From: Strobilurus pachycystidiatus
Taxonomy: Eukaryota; Basidiomycota; Agaricomycetes; Agaricales; Physalacriaceae
Direction: 5' to 3'
Assembly (NCBI GenBank): GCA_019915135.1
Contig: JAHLMK010000022.1
Coordinates: forward strand, 434,001 to 498,000
DNA: 64,000 nucleotides
Shown here: piece by piece, positions 45,302-57,981 of the stretch
Layout of the letters: every line of letters starts with the position of its first letter
Position numbering within the stretch: position 1 is the first letter of the stretch
Program-made: the position numbers and the translations under genes
Notes under the pieces: model-generated
What the model saw: the letters and a program-made list of their open reading frames with translations, nothing else
Told to the model about the DNA's origin: nothing
Databases searched by the model: none

Positions 45302-48251
45302 CTACTGAACATGTTCCTCCCCCACCAGCGCTAATCTGGACTCCATCCGACGCCCGAGACGTGGTTGCTTGAACATCTCGCGCAGAAAATCATCCAGATT
45401 CCATTCCTGACCCGCCAGCTCCACGATTTTTCCTCCAAAGAAATTTTCTAGTGGAAAGGTAGCGCCCTCATTTTCGCCTTCGCTAAGACTCCAGACGGCG
45501 AGAGCCTTCATCGTTTGATAGCATCGGGACCACGATGGGTGAGAGCAACATTGACCGTGAAGGCCTTGTATATCGAGAGTGGAATTTTCGGCCAGCCCCC
45601 AGATCACAAGGACCATCAAAATGTGGCGAGGTCGGCAGAGCAAGTCGAGCGACTCTGGCGTCGGATGCAACAGAATGAAATTTACAAACGCACTGATGCA
45701 CTGTTCAGCCTCCCGAAGACCCTCACATGCCACCCATAATTCAGACATCGTTGTCATCCAGTCATCGTCAACGAAAACTTGATACGCCTCCCGTCGACCC
45801 GCACCGAGGGCGGAAACCATCATTTGAAGCATGTGCAAAACAACGTAAGTGAACGGCGTTGGCGACTCTGAGTCCAGCATGTCTCGGCGCAGACACTGAG
45901 CTATAGGCACTCCGACCAGACGGTGGAAGGATGGCAACGAGAAAGTGGCTTCATGTTTGACGAACAACTGATAGACACGAAGGCACGAAGTGCGGCAGAT
46001 ATGAGATCACTACGCAGCCGGAAGGCCATGCTACTGGGCAGAAGTGCGATCTGCATTGGCTCCCAGACATCCAGTAAGCCTGTAACAACGTCACTGAAAT
46101 GCTTTCGAAGTTGTGAATAGTGGGAAGCAGGTCCATCCTTAAAAAGAAAAGCATTGTTCAGGCAGCCTTCAATGCCGAGAATGGCGCCATAGAGGAGTGG
46201 AATGGAGGATATGAGTGTAGACGATTCCGAGCCAAGACCTTCCATCTCGATATAGTGCAAAGCCCACCTCCCGGCTGCCAATGCTAGACGGTACGGCGAG
46301 CTAATTGAATGGTCTATGTCAAAAGGAGAAAGCATTGGAATGGCGAGAAGAGCGCTCGCTAGTCGAGTTTCCAGAGCCAACGGCAACGCCTGTGATATAG
46401 TCAGAGGCCCTTCACTTTGGATGCTATCTGTATCGTTGAAGCACCCGCCAATCAAGAGGCTGAGGAGCTTCAGGTATGGCACAGCAAACCTTGGATCTCT
46501 AGACTCGAACGCGCCGGAATCGATGGCGATATTGACAATGTTTGTCCATATGAGTGCATGGAGTTCGAGAGTGTCGTTGGAAATGAATTCGAGAAGCCTG
46601 AGATTGTCAATCTGAAAGTTGTCCCCAGTCTGCTTTGGGTGGGTCGATAACCATGCAATAGATTTGTACGGTGGATCGTTGTCGATGGCGTCAGGATCAA
46701 ACGGCCAGACGGGAAGCGGAAAATACCCTGAAACAAAAACAAAAGACCGCGAAAGGCGTTCACAAATCTTCTCTTGGCCTGGCGCAGGTACTTTTGTCCT
46801 GAGACGAACCTGGATCACCTTCCGGAGAAGGTCCTCTCTGTGGACCCAGAGGTCATGACTGTCACCCCAAGTCTCAGCAGCATAATCCCTGATAGTAGCA
46901 GGAAGGCCGCCAATTGCTTGAATGGCAAGACTTTGCACAGAGGGATTGGAAGACACCGTATAGAGCCAATCCAAAGCATCCACCATGAGCATCGCATGGG
47001 CAGACTTGATGGCCCGAGTTTCCGAGTTTGCCAATTTCGTCGGCGCCAGGCAAGGAAGTCGTTCCCGCCATGGGCGAGCGAGGGCACGTAGACGAACAGT
47101 TGCCATGTTGCTAGATCGAAACAAGTAATGGAGGAAATCAGTCAAGGGAGTTTGGTACGGGCATTGGGGAAACATAATCGGCATGCCGTTGCTGACGAGG
47201 TAAAGTATGCAGACAACGACGGTGATCACTCCGATAGTCCACGCTAGAGACGTCCGGAGGGGGGCATAAAAGAGAATGAGGCCCGAAAGGAAGAGTGTGA
47301 GCGAGATGTGCATCACAATAGGTAGCATTCCGATGATCACGCGAACACGCCAGTGCTCGAGACCCATGTACCGGAACTGACGGATCTGACTGCGGAGGCG
47401 TGGCGTACCGGAGGGGAGGGTAATGGAGTGATGCAACCATTGCTTGACCAGGACAGCGGCGAGAGCGACGACAAGACTGGCGGTCAGGCTGACGACCCAT
47501 AGGCCATTCACCCAGACGTCAATCGCGGCCGGTTCAAACTTGGCGGAGGGGTTGACAGCTGGCGCTGTTATGTTCGCAGCCGTTACCCCGTCCATGATAG
47601 CAAGCTGAACGGAGACGAGATCATGGAGCAGCAATGCAGACATTTCTGTAAAGTCTGCTTGGAGATTCTGAGAGACCTGAACTAGGAAAGAGGTGACCAC
47701 CGCAGAGAACAAGCCGGCCTACACAGACGCCTCAGAAAGTGCCACAAATGTCTTGAAAGCCAAGTACTCACAAACACTAACATCACATCAAGACCATCGC
47801 GCGACTGTCCGACCATCATTCTGTCGAACTCGGCCGCTTCTTCATTGTATACACGCCAAATTCTGGCGTTGGGCGCTGTTTCCTGGCAGTATGCATCCTC
47901 AGGAAGACGGGCCTCATAGTCGTCGCCGAATACGTGTTGCGCGGTGTTCTGGTTCAGCCCAAAGAAGTGCTTTGGAGGTTGCTCTGGACGAGCTGAAGGG
48001 TGATGAACCACAGGCGGTGGTGATACTGGCCGCGACGCGGAAGCAGGCGGTGTGTTCTGCGATTGCTCTGCTTGAACAGACGCAGTCCGGTAGAGAGGAG
48101 CATCTGTATTTTGGCCATGAGAGGTAATGCCGCTCACAGGGCTTGGCGATGATTCAGTTATTGGTAGCGGCGGCTGGCGTTCTGCCATGGGCGTAGAAGG
48201 CAGAGGCTGTCGGCGAAAGCAGTACAGCACCGATCGCGTTCGCACAGTCAT
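45302..48251 (-). CDS. DUF6535 family membrane protein
   Basis: The N-terminal exon is Pro/Ser-rich, then reads IWRVYNEEAAEFDRMMVGQS and DGLDVMLVF. An intron (about 47710-47775) joins this to AGLFSAVVTSFLVQVSQNLQ and the next segments, DVWVNGLWVVSLTASLVVAL and VKQWLHHSITLPSG. Two more helices follow (IVMHISLTLFLSGLILFYAP, IGVITVVVCILYLVSN). This order is the DUF6535 domain, greatly expanded in Agaricomycetes and of unknown function. A long soluble helical region, about 650 residues, follows. A probable intron near 45905-45990 is needed to join the last 220 residues (QCLRRDMLDSESP onward). The start could instead be the ATG at 48188 (MAERQPPLP). Confidence 0.82.
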
Positions 48252-48412
48252 TCGGGGTTGTGTGCCGAAAGCATGACCCGCGTCATATGCATGACTCGAT
48301 TTGGCCTTGCGACTGCCTTCCAGGCTTCCATCGCCCAGACAGACAATGCTTCGTCTGATACACCCATATTGACGTGCACAGAGTCCCTTGCCCCCCCGTC
48401 TATACCAGAAGG

Positions 48413-50312
48413 ATGTCAGGGCTCTCTACCCGCGCCAGGATGTGGCGTGCAAGGCCGAACCCGAGGCTATCACCACCGCGCTGCGCTGGCACACGACGAT
48501 GGGAATCCACTGCGCTTCATTTCTACCAAAATCGCCAACTGGAGCTGTATGCTAGCAAAGAGGCAAAAAGGCTCACTCTAAGACAACTGGTACGCTACCC
48601 CCACCGCACTGCACAAGATACTGCAACTTGAGCCATTGGCAGGTGTTTTTCGGACGCTCGATGAACGAGTCTCGTTTGATAACGGTTCGCTGCCTGGTTG
48701 GACGTCTTCTCGATCAATCTAAACGCGTGGCAGAGTGCGAACTACGTTCGAACTGAGCTCCCGGTTCGAATAGCACATCGTCTTAGAGACCTCCAAGCCC
48801 TGCCTTACATCGTGGTGACCCAGGTGCGTCAATCAAACAGCCATGTTTACTCTGCTTATATTGACTAGGAGGGTGTCGCCAAAGTATACGAGGTCTGAAT
48901 CACGCTTATAATCATTTACTTCGTGAAATGACATAACATTCGTCCAGCTTTACTGGTCTGCGTTCGAAAAGTTTGATCATTCCACTATACCTCAACGACG
49001 CTGTCTCATCGGTTCAAAGATTCAAGCGATATCCACCCGTCAATACTCTCCAAGAGAATGCAAAGTTCTGCGAGTTTCTCCGTGCAATCCTCGATGAACA
49101 GTGAGAAATCTTCCTCTATCGGTTCACTATTTCTCTAACACTCCTTCAGTGCGTCCGTGATCCCGAATCTATATCTCGGGCTCTCTTTATCGTCTCCATA
49201 CATGCCACCTGATCAGCTGGATTCATTCATGAGGCGAATGCTCACTTCGCGGATATCCCGAAGAGTACTGGCAGAACATCATATTGCTCTCTCAGAAGGA
49301 TATCACAATGGCGAGGCGTCAATATCAACCGAGCCGCACGTCGGTATCATATCGACAGCGCTCGACGTTCAAGCGTCTATACGGCGGTGCATAGACCTTT
49401 TGAGATCACGACCTTTCTACGGCAATACGCCTCATCAATGGCCAGAAATTATCGTCGATGGTCACCTCAGCTCTAGGTTCTCGTACATAAAGGAACATCT
49501 CGAGTAAGTTCTCATAGAGAAACTCGGGCTTTTGGCATGCTCACGATGTGGTAGATATATCGTTTTCGAAATTCTCAAGAATGTATGTTGTATGATTGTT
49601 CAAGACTTTACGCCCCATGAACATTCCTACAGTCCATACATGCGACGTGGTTACAGCATGCTTCGTCTTCTACCCTGCCTGCTATAAACATAACAATTGC
49701 CGAGGGCGTTAACGATGTCGGTATTCGTGTCTCCGATGAAGGTGTGTCTTCGCATGCGTCAACTGAAACATACTTGACGTGCATCGAGGCGGCGGACTTG
49801 GGTTGGAAAACCTGCATATTAATTCACCGCAAGACCTATTCTCTTTCTCTCACGTAAGAAATGCTACCAGGCTCGAAAACTCGCGCTTAGGTGCGCTCCG
49901 CACGGTTGTTGGTAATGGAGAGGGCCTGCGGGCAACCGTTGGTGAACAGGTTGCACGTTGGAGGCATCAGGGACAAGATGACGGTGACACCAATGGTGCC
50001 CAGATGGATGAGCGGATAGGCATCGGATTGCCCATGAGCAATATTTTTTCAACGTATGTTCTCCTAAACGTCGGAGGATATAGTTGACCGAGCTCATCCA
50101 GGTACTTTGGAGGTTCTTTAGAGTTAGTGTCTCTGGATGGCTGGGGTAAGTTGTCATCAACTTCCCTTCCGTTCGCATTCCGATGTTGATCACTCGTCAG
50201 GGACCGACACATACCTCAGGCTACCCAAGCTGGTACGGATATATCTACGTTTGCTGATCGCGGTGTCTAAGTTGTCCCACAGGGCACGAACCTTGAGGGC
50301 ATCGAAGTCTGA
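48413..50312 (+). CDS. Mitochondrial pyruvate/branched-chain 2-oxoacid dehydrogenase kinase
   Basis: The ATG at 48413 begins MSGLSTRARMWRARPNPRLS, an Arg-rich, acid-free mitochondrial presequence; frames open further upstream lack an ATG. Then come FYQNRQLELYASKEAKRLTL and, over several introns, FFGRSMNESRLI, ELPVRIAHRLRDLQALPYIV, NAKFCEFLRAILDEHASVIP and TSRISRRVLAEHHIALSEG. The GHKL ATP-binding lobe has the N-box EILKN, the G1 box VSDEGGGL and the G2 box GIGLPMSN. The protein ends LVSLDGWGTDTYLRLPKL plus GTNLEGIEV. These kinases phosphorylate the E1 subunit and switch off the complex. The start resembles fungal Pkp2/BCKDK more than PDK1, but the substrate cannot be fixed from sequence. At least ten introns. 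Confidence 0.9.
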
Positions 50313-50656
50313 ACACAGACTTTTGAGCGGTGGCTTTCGCACGGCGATTACGGAGATAAGATTGCCCATCCACAAATCATCCCCGTTCAAAAATGATGAT
50401 CTCCTCCATTCCAGCGCACCTCGAGCGGAAGGAATGTCACCCAGCGATGTATTTACATATGTACAACACGCAGATTGTGGAATTGGAGAGCGGGCGGATG
50501 GATCTGACATCGCCCTCAGGGACTCGGAGGGGTGGCAAGGCAGTGTCACGTCAGAAATATGATTTGTTTATGCCTTGGCGCTTATAGTGAACTTTGTCCT
50601 CGAACATCGCTACCCCTCCCTCTTTGCTTCGTACCATCATATCAACTGTTGGATGC
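50313..50656. other. Intergenic 0.34 kb between kinase and proline-rich gene
   Basis: No supportable exon; it holds the 3' end of the kinase gene and the promoter of the next gene, both on the plus strand. Confidence 0.4.
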
Positions 50657-51929
50657 ATGTCGATGCAGTCAAGTTTTCCATCGCCGCCGCCGCCTGCGTA
50701 CTCTGAGCAGGAGTTCGATGCCAAATGTGCCACCGCTGTGCACGCATCGCTACAGATACCACAACCCCAGCCCGAGGAGGACGAATGGGAGCAATGGGAC
50801 GAGTCGGCCTTCGAAGCCGCCATCCGACGGCAGAGCACTTCTGGCAGGCGGTCTAGAGCGGACTCGATCTCAGCGGCAAGCTCGACGAGCGGAGGCTCCT
50901 CCTCGCGGGCGCTGCCGGCGACGCCCGCCCATCGCGCGGCGCCGTCCATCCGGCCACTGAACATCCACAAGAAGAACCGATCATCTACATCGTCTGCGAA
51001 TTCGACATCGACTTCTGCTTCGGTGTCATCTGGACACGAGAAGCAACGGCCGAGCTGGTACGAGGAGGCGGGACTCGGCGGGCCGTCTTCCTCGTCCTCT
51101 TCCGGGCCTGTGCAGCAGCACTCATCGTCCTTCGTCGTGCACAATGCGTCAGAGGCAGACGAGGACTACTCTGTCCCGCCACCTCCTTTCACGGCCGTCG
51201 GGCCGTCGCTGGACGGGCCGCCGTTTGAAGAGACCGATCCCTTGGCACAGCGCACCCCTCAGCCGCCACCCGTGATCCGTCCGCTATCTGTAGCCCCCCC
51301 GACTCCCCAACATCGAGTAATCCAGTAAGCTCAATCGCCAATGCAGATTGTGATGTTCTCACAATGCAAACAGGCCACCTCCGCCTCCTCCTCCCCCGCC
51401 GCCGGCTTCCGAACCGTCCCCTGCCAGAATGAGCTTCAATCCTTCTGTGGCATACGGCAAAACTCGGAATCCATCTGCCTATGCTGATCCTCAACCCCAG
51501 CCCATTCAGTCGATGAATGCGGCTGCCTTTTACAAGTATGTTTCGCCAATAAACTCTGATTCCTGCTGATGCGCGTTCAGCTCATCTGTCGCTTCCCATT
51601 TTGCTCCATCTGCACCACAGCGTCCACAATCGTAAGGTCTAGGATAGCATTGATGTCTCAGATACTTACACGTCTGTAGATACATGTCTCAACGACCGCC
51701 CAGCCTAATGAGCCAATCCTCCGCATACAGACGAGAGTCTTATATGCCGGCTCCGGTAGCGCCTGTACCAACATACCCATCCGCCGCGATGAGGCCTCGT
51801 ATACCCTCAGCGGCCGATTTATCAAACTACACCCCGTCCTATGCCAGTTCCCATGTGCAAGGCGACCCACCCAGCAATGCTGGACGATGGGCGACGTCAG
51901 AGCAGCAGTTGACAAATTTCTTCCGCTGA
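50657..51929 (+). CDS. Proline/serine-rich disordered protein, unrecognised
   Basis: The first in-frame ATG at 50657 gives MSMQSSFPSPPPPAYSEQEF. The frame carries Ser-rich and SP/TP-rich stretches, a PPAYSE motif of the PPxY type (a possible WW-domain ligand), a DEWEQWDESAFEAAIRRQ helix, and, after an intron donor at about 51329, a PPPPPPPPPASEPSP run (an SH3- or profilin-type ligand). Two further introns (51537-51580, 51632-51680) lead to YMSQRPPSLMSQSSAYRRES and the end NAGRWATSEQQLTNFFR. No catalytic domain. The composition fits an adaptor that binds WW/SH3 proteins, for example in actin or trafficking control, but this is inference only. Confidence 0.65.
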
Positions 51930-52364
51930 GGCATGTTGTATGTATCTCTCACTTTGACCAGTGTAACAGTACCTACCTGTAGTCTATACCCGCGCGACTT
52001 TAATGCTACTATACTTACCAGATACTGACTGGATGTAAAATTTGAATGTGTCTTTACTCTCTGCCTTCAGTGGGTGGAATAGATTGGTCTGGCGTCTATC
52101 TTACTTGAACGCGTCGCGACTCTTGCGTGCAACGATGAGCATTTTGAAAGCATGACCTACCGACTGTAAGTCTTTTCGAGACATTTCAAATCCCTAGCCA
52201 CTCTTGTCAACGTTCACGGTTCGACGAGACGTATGGTAAATAAGCTGAATCCTGCCATCTGGCCAGTCATATAACGACGAGTTGCGCTCCTTGTAAGGTT
52301 GTCGGTCCATGTTGATGAGTCGAGCACGCGTAGTTCTTCCGAGAAGCAAGATATATTGCCCAGT
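51930..52364. other. Intergenic 0.43 kb, convergent 3' ends
   Basis: Contains the 3' ends of the proline-rich gene (plus strand) and the mS33 gene (minus strand). No gene was seen. Confidence 0.4.
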
Positions 52365-52758
52365 CTACTTCCGTCTCCTCTTGACTTTTGTTTCGCCACC
52401 CTTCTTCTTCTTCTCCGCCTCCTCTGCATGTCCGTCAGTAAAGTCACTCAAACGGAACCAAACGCACAACAAACGCACCTTTGGACATCTTTTTCGGCGC
52501 TCCCTTGCCTCTCTTCTTCTTGTCCGCCAAGTCTTCGAACCTCTGCTGCTCGTGCTCGTTCACCATCTGCAGCTCCGGGAAACTCCGTATGATTTTGGAG
52601 ATATTGAGGTCTGGTGGGTAGTACTGCAGCATCGACGGCCCGCGTAGGCGCGCCCGCAGGTATTTCGCGCCTGTGCGCACGTTGTGCGGATTGTATGTTG
52701 TTTGGAATATGGAGCATTGGAGGCGCTTGAGCGTCATGAGCTTTTGTGCGGACGCCAT
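52365..52758 (-). CDS. RSM27: Mitochondrial small ribosomal subunit protein mS33
   Basis: The ATG at 52758 (CCATGG context) begins MASAQKLMTLKRLQCSIFQT, then NPHNVRTGAKYLRARLRGPS and YYPPDLNISKIIRSFPEL, the hallmark sequence of mS33 (MRPS33/Rsm27). One intron (about 52430-52480) separates a basic C-terminal tail ending KVKRRRK. The product is about 115 residues, the normal size, and is a component of the head of the mitochondrial 28S/37S subunit. Telomere-like repeats lie just upstream in its promoter. Confidence 0.9.
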
Positions 52759-52785
52759 GGTGGCCGTCCGGAAGGAAGGGTACAG

Positions 52786-52808
52786 CCCTAACGTGGCCCT
52801 AACCCTAA
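52786..52808 (-). promoter_or_regulatory. Telomere-like repeats in mS33 promoter
   Basis: On the minus strand this reads TTAGGGTTAGGGCCACGTTAGGG, about 30-50 bp before the mS33 start. It has three TTAGGG units, matching the basidiomycete telomere repeat, with a CACGT core between them. Teloboxes are known in plant ribosomal-protein promoters; use here is inferred. Confidence 0.4.
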
Positions 52809-52915
52809 TATTTGCGCAGGAATGATCGGCGGTAGGGCGGGAGTCGGCAAATCAGCCAAACAAAGCAAGAGTTGTAGTGCTGTATCGTGGTGTTACAACA
52901 ACTAATACACTTCAT

Positions 52916-53677
52916 TCATTCATCTGCACTAGAGTCCATCATATCGGTCTCGGGAGTACACTTTTCTGCTATTGATAGCCTCTCCAAGCGCAGTCCTTCA
53001 AACCCGCCTAGCTCATCCATAGACCTCGAAAACACCTCATTGAACTGTTCCCTCAAGCCCATACCTTCTAGGACACTAACCTCTTCTCCTTCGGCGTCTA
53101 GCCACTCCTCCAGGGTCTCGACACCCCCAAGCAGCAGGCTCCTCAGTCGAGTCTTCTCCGTCTCATTCACAGGAGAACTCTTCACTTTCTTCACCGCCTC
53201 CACGTCCATGCCATCTGCGTCTAGATCCACTATGAGATCCACGCCAACTTGTTCGACGGGGTCCCAGACCTGTGCGTGCAGAACAGCGACCCATGCCTGG
53301 TCCAGATCATCCAGCCAGTCCAGGAGGTCAACAACGCTTTGCGGCTCCGGGGGATAGCCGACGACACTGCTCAGGACGTCGTTTGTCAGATGTAGTAGAT
53401 ACGATGTACGCAGCGCCGTAGAAGGATCAACGGGAGGTATTCGCAGAATGAGACCAAGAAGTTTGGACGCAGACTCGAGGTATAAGGCAAGCGTCGGGAG
53501 ATGTGTTGTGGGTTCAGATCTACCTGCAGTGTCTCAGCAAGAAGTGGGAGTTGAGGCCGGTGATGAGAAGACCGACCGCTTCTTATAGCCTCTGGTCATA
53601 TGGAGGAATTCAGCATCCAGATAGTCAACTAGTTTGCGCTCCTGCTTGAGCGTGAGGGCTTTTGGATTGGAGGACAT
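52916..53677 (-). CDS. Conserved-looking helical protein of unknown function
   Basis: The ATG at 53677 starts MSSNPKALTLKQERKLVDYL, then DAEFLHMTRGYKKR. One intron (about 53520-53580) joins to RSEPTTHLPTLALYLESASK and LLGLILRIPPVDPSTALRTS. The middle is Asp/Leu-rich (DLLDWLDDLDQAWVAVLHAQ), and the end carries acidic helices (ETLEEWLDAEGEEVSVLEGM). About 235 residues. The order and helicity suggest a conserved soluble protein, and I have an impression of relatives in other basidiomycetes, but I cannot name the family. Confidence 0.7.
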
Positions 53678-55163
53678 GTTCGTGGAGGTGAGAGTCCCTA
53701 ATAGGAAGTACGGGTGGCGGCAGGCACGGGACGAGCGGCAGGCTTTGATGATCAATTTCCGTTTCTTGAACTGCTACCGCCACCGTCTCCAACCAACCAC
53801 AATGCGGCGCGGCAGTTATATCTAGCATTGGATAAAGGTCGACGTACGTGTAACAGGGACTAGACTCGGACGTTGCCTTGCCTCCATGCCTACGAATGCT
53901 GGATGTCTGTGTTTCGTCGAACAGCCTCTCTCGTCGCAGCCAAGGTACTCGTATAAGGCCCCCCCCCGGATGAGAAAGAACCTGTTTTATATCTATCAAC
54001 TATACGTCCCATCACATATGCTCATGCATAAGTCTGGTTCAGGAATCCGTATCCAATGATTTCCACGGAGGTTCTCTCGAACAGCCTGACAGCAGCCTGC
54101 CTCTCAATGGCCACGACATGCTTCCTGGTTAACTTGAAGAGCACTTCTTCCTGACTATGCTGTGCTTAACCTCTTCTATTCGAGACTTAAACACGGGAAG
54201 GATTCAATTCGATTCTGTATGGGTCTGCAAATTCCCGTGTCTCCGCAGTGCGTCGTTTATGGTTTGGCTGAACGAACAGCAACTTCTATTGTTATCAACA
54301 TCCAGGAGCATCTTGCCTAGATCCGTAGCGTCAATGAAATGCTCCATGTCCCGACTTCTTTTGCATGAACACTGGGACATATCCGTTTCCGTTACAACGT
54401 ACACCGCCTTTACCGAATCGATGGACGCCTCGAGGACGCTGTACAGCATCATCACTGATCTTGTATCCGCTACTTTTAGCGAAGAGCTGCAGGCTGACTA
54501 GGACGCTCGAAGACCTTGCCAACTTCACTCATGACTGTTCCCCAGAAGGGAGAATAATGAACACCTTCGTCACTATCTATGTCTACAAGGGCAATAACCA
54601 TAACTCTCAGGCGCTCACTTTTGAACATAGGCTATGAACACGGCCAGGTACCAATCCTCCTCCTCGATGGTGGCGTGCCTCACTTCTCAATGACTCGATC
54701 GTTATCTCATTAGCGACTCGACCTAAGAACTACTAGAAGGTCTACTGCGCTGCGATTCTCATGCCGCTGCTACGATGTCCATCAAGCCAAACGGTTCATA
54801 AGGGTCCCAAAGACTGGTATCCTGCTGTCGAATGAATGTCTTGCTGTGAGTGTCCTTCAATTAGGCTTCGTTCCCTTCCTTTGTACTGAGTCCTTCTAAC
54901 CAATGGACAGCCCCCGCTTTAGGTTCAAGCAAAGTGAACATCAAGGTCATGCCGGTCTGCGTGTGGCGAGATTTGGAATACACAGCAAAGCGGATCGAGA
55001 GCTCGTAAGACTACTATTATGAGTATCTGTCGGACGTGGAGATCCATCTATACCTGCTCTTTATAAGCCGCTTGATCCATTGCAGTTGGGCCATGAGCTC
55101 AGCGCGAATCACCCACAACCTCATCCCTCGTGTTGACGTCGACAAGTCGTATTTGCCTTCATC
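53678..55163. other. 1.5-kb interval with no supportable gene
   Basis: Only short frames without introns that fit or known motifs. A C9-10 run lies near 53960. Pieces such as 54157-54501 look like random frames in AT-richer DNA. Confidence 0.4.
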
Positions 55164-55636
55164 ATGCCTCCCACCGCATACCCGACATCTCTGAATATCA
55201 TTCACGTACTTTGGGGCTGTGTCACAGTCATCTGTGTAGTTGCATCACTGCGGTGTGAGTATCCGAGCAACAGAGGCGCGCCTCCGTTGGCGGGACCTCA
55301 TCCTTCAGTGTTATCAATAGTGCTAACTCAGATTCGTTCCAACAGTACGATGCAATTCACTCCGTCGTACCAACGATCTCGAGGCTGAAGGGAATCAAAC
55401 AGATGCTGCCACAGCGGCGACCGATGTGGTGGACAACGCGACCGCCCGCGGTGCAGTATCCACGGGTGCATTCATCATCCGTACAGTGAAAGGTATGTAC
55501 GTTGCTTTACTTCATAGTTTTTGGTTAATTGCCTATCTTAGAGAATGTTGTCAGGATTGTAAAAATCCTCCGAAAAGTCATTCAATTTATGAATGATATA
55601 ATTCAAATGGCTGGAAATGCCACCAATTTGATGTGA
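55164..55636 (+). CDS. Small protein with one N-terminal membrane helix
   Basis: Three exons can be spliced in frame: MPPTAYPTSLNIIHVLWGCV with TVICVVASLR (a hydrophobic helix), then a middle exon with FVPTVRCNSLRRTNDLEAEG and an Ala/Thr/Asp-rich stretch, then ENVVRIVKILRKVIQFMNDI ending NATNLM. This is about 115 residues. Introns (about 55254-55331 and 55494-55542) have good GTGAGT and GTATGT donors. It has a signal/anchor and a C-terminal amphipathic helix. It is an orphan with moderate support; it could be a species-specific small secreted or membrane protein. Confidence 0.4.
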
Positions 55637-56036
55637 AGGGCAAGGTCTAGATAGCTTCCTCCTCGCTTTGTGTCAGTCAGGTCATTGGTCATAGTCTTTG
55701 TAGTTATGTATTGACCTTGAACTGTAAAGAACTCTTTCTGTTTTTGTAAATGATACTTATTTGCCACTTCCTCTCTGGTGAACTATCCCTGTGCCATTGC
55801 TTATGCTTGACTTGAATCCCATTGGTTATTGGGTACTGTATCATGGCATGTTTGTGGCTGCTGAAAGCCTCAAACAGTGTTGAACTTGCATTCCAAATTG
55901 CTTCCCGTCTCCGCCTCATTACCCCTTCAGGTGGCTCGATCGCTGTCATCAACTTGAACTTGATCGAAAACAACGACAACACTTCCAAGCTGTAAACACG
56001 TGAAGGTTCCCGTCGTCTTTACACGAGACGGCGACA
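55637..56036. other. Promoter region of the NDR kinase gene
   Basis: 400 bp between genes; it contains CACGTG at 55997-56002, about 35 bp before the kinase start. No coding exon was seen. Confidence 0.4.
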
Positions 56037-57911
<1,875 letters not shown>

Positions 57912-57981
57912 CTGTACGTGTATGCACTACTATATACCGATGATATACCATTTTTTGCCGGTCAAGAGCGGGTCAAGGGTT

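Noticed and set aside
48760..48775. GGTTCGAAT tRNA B-box-like sequence
   Set aside because: It encodes PVRIAH in the mitochondrial kinase, and no A box or cloverleaf fits around it.
54157..54637. Plus-strand frames of 90-114 residues
   Set aside because: They overlap each other in different frames in AT-richer DNA, with no recognisable domain or intron structure.
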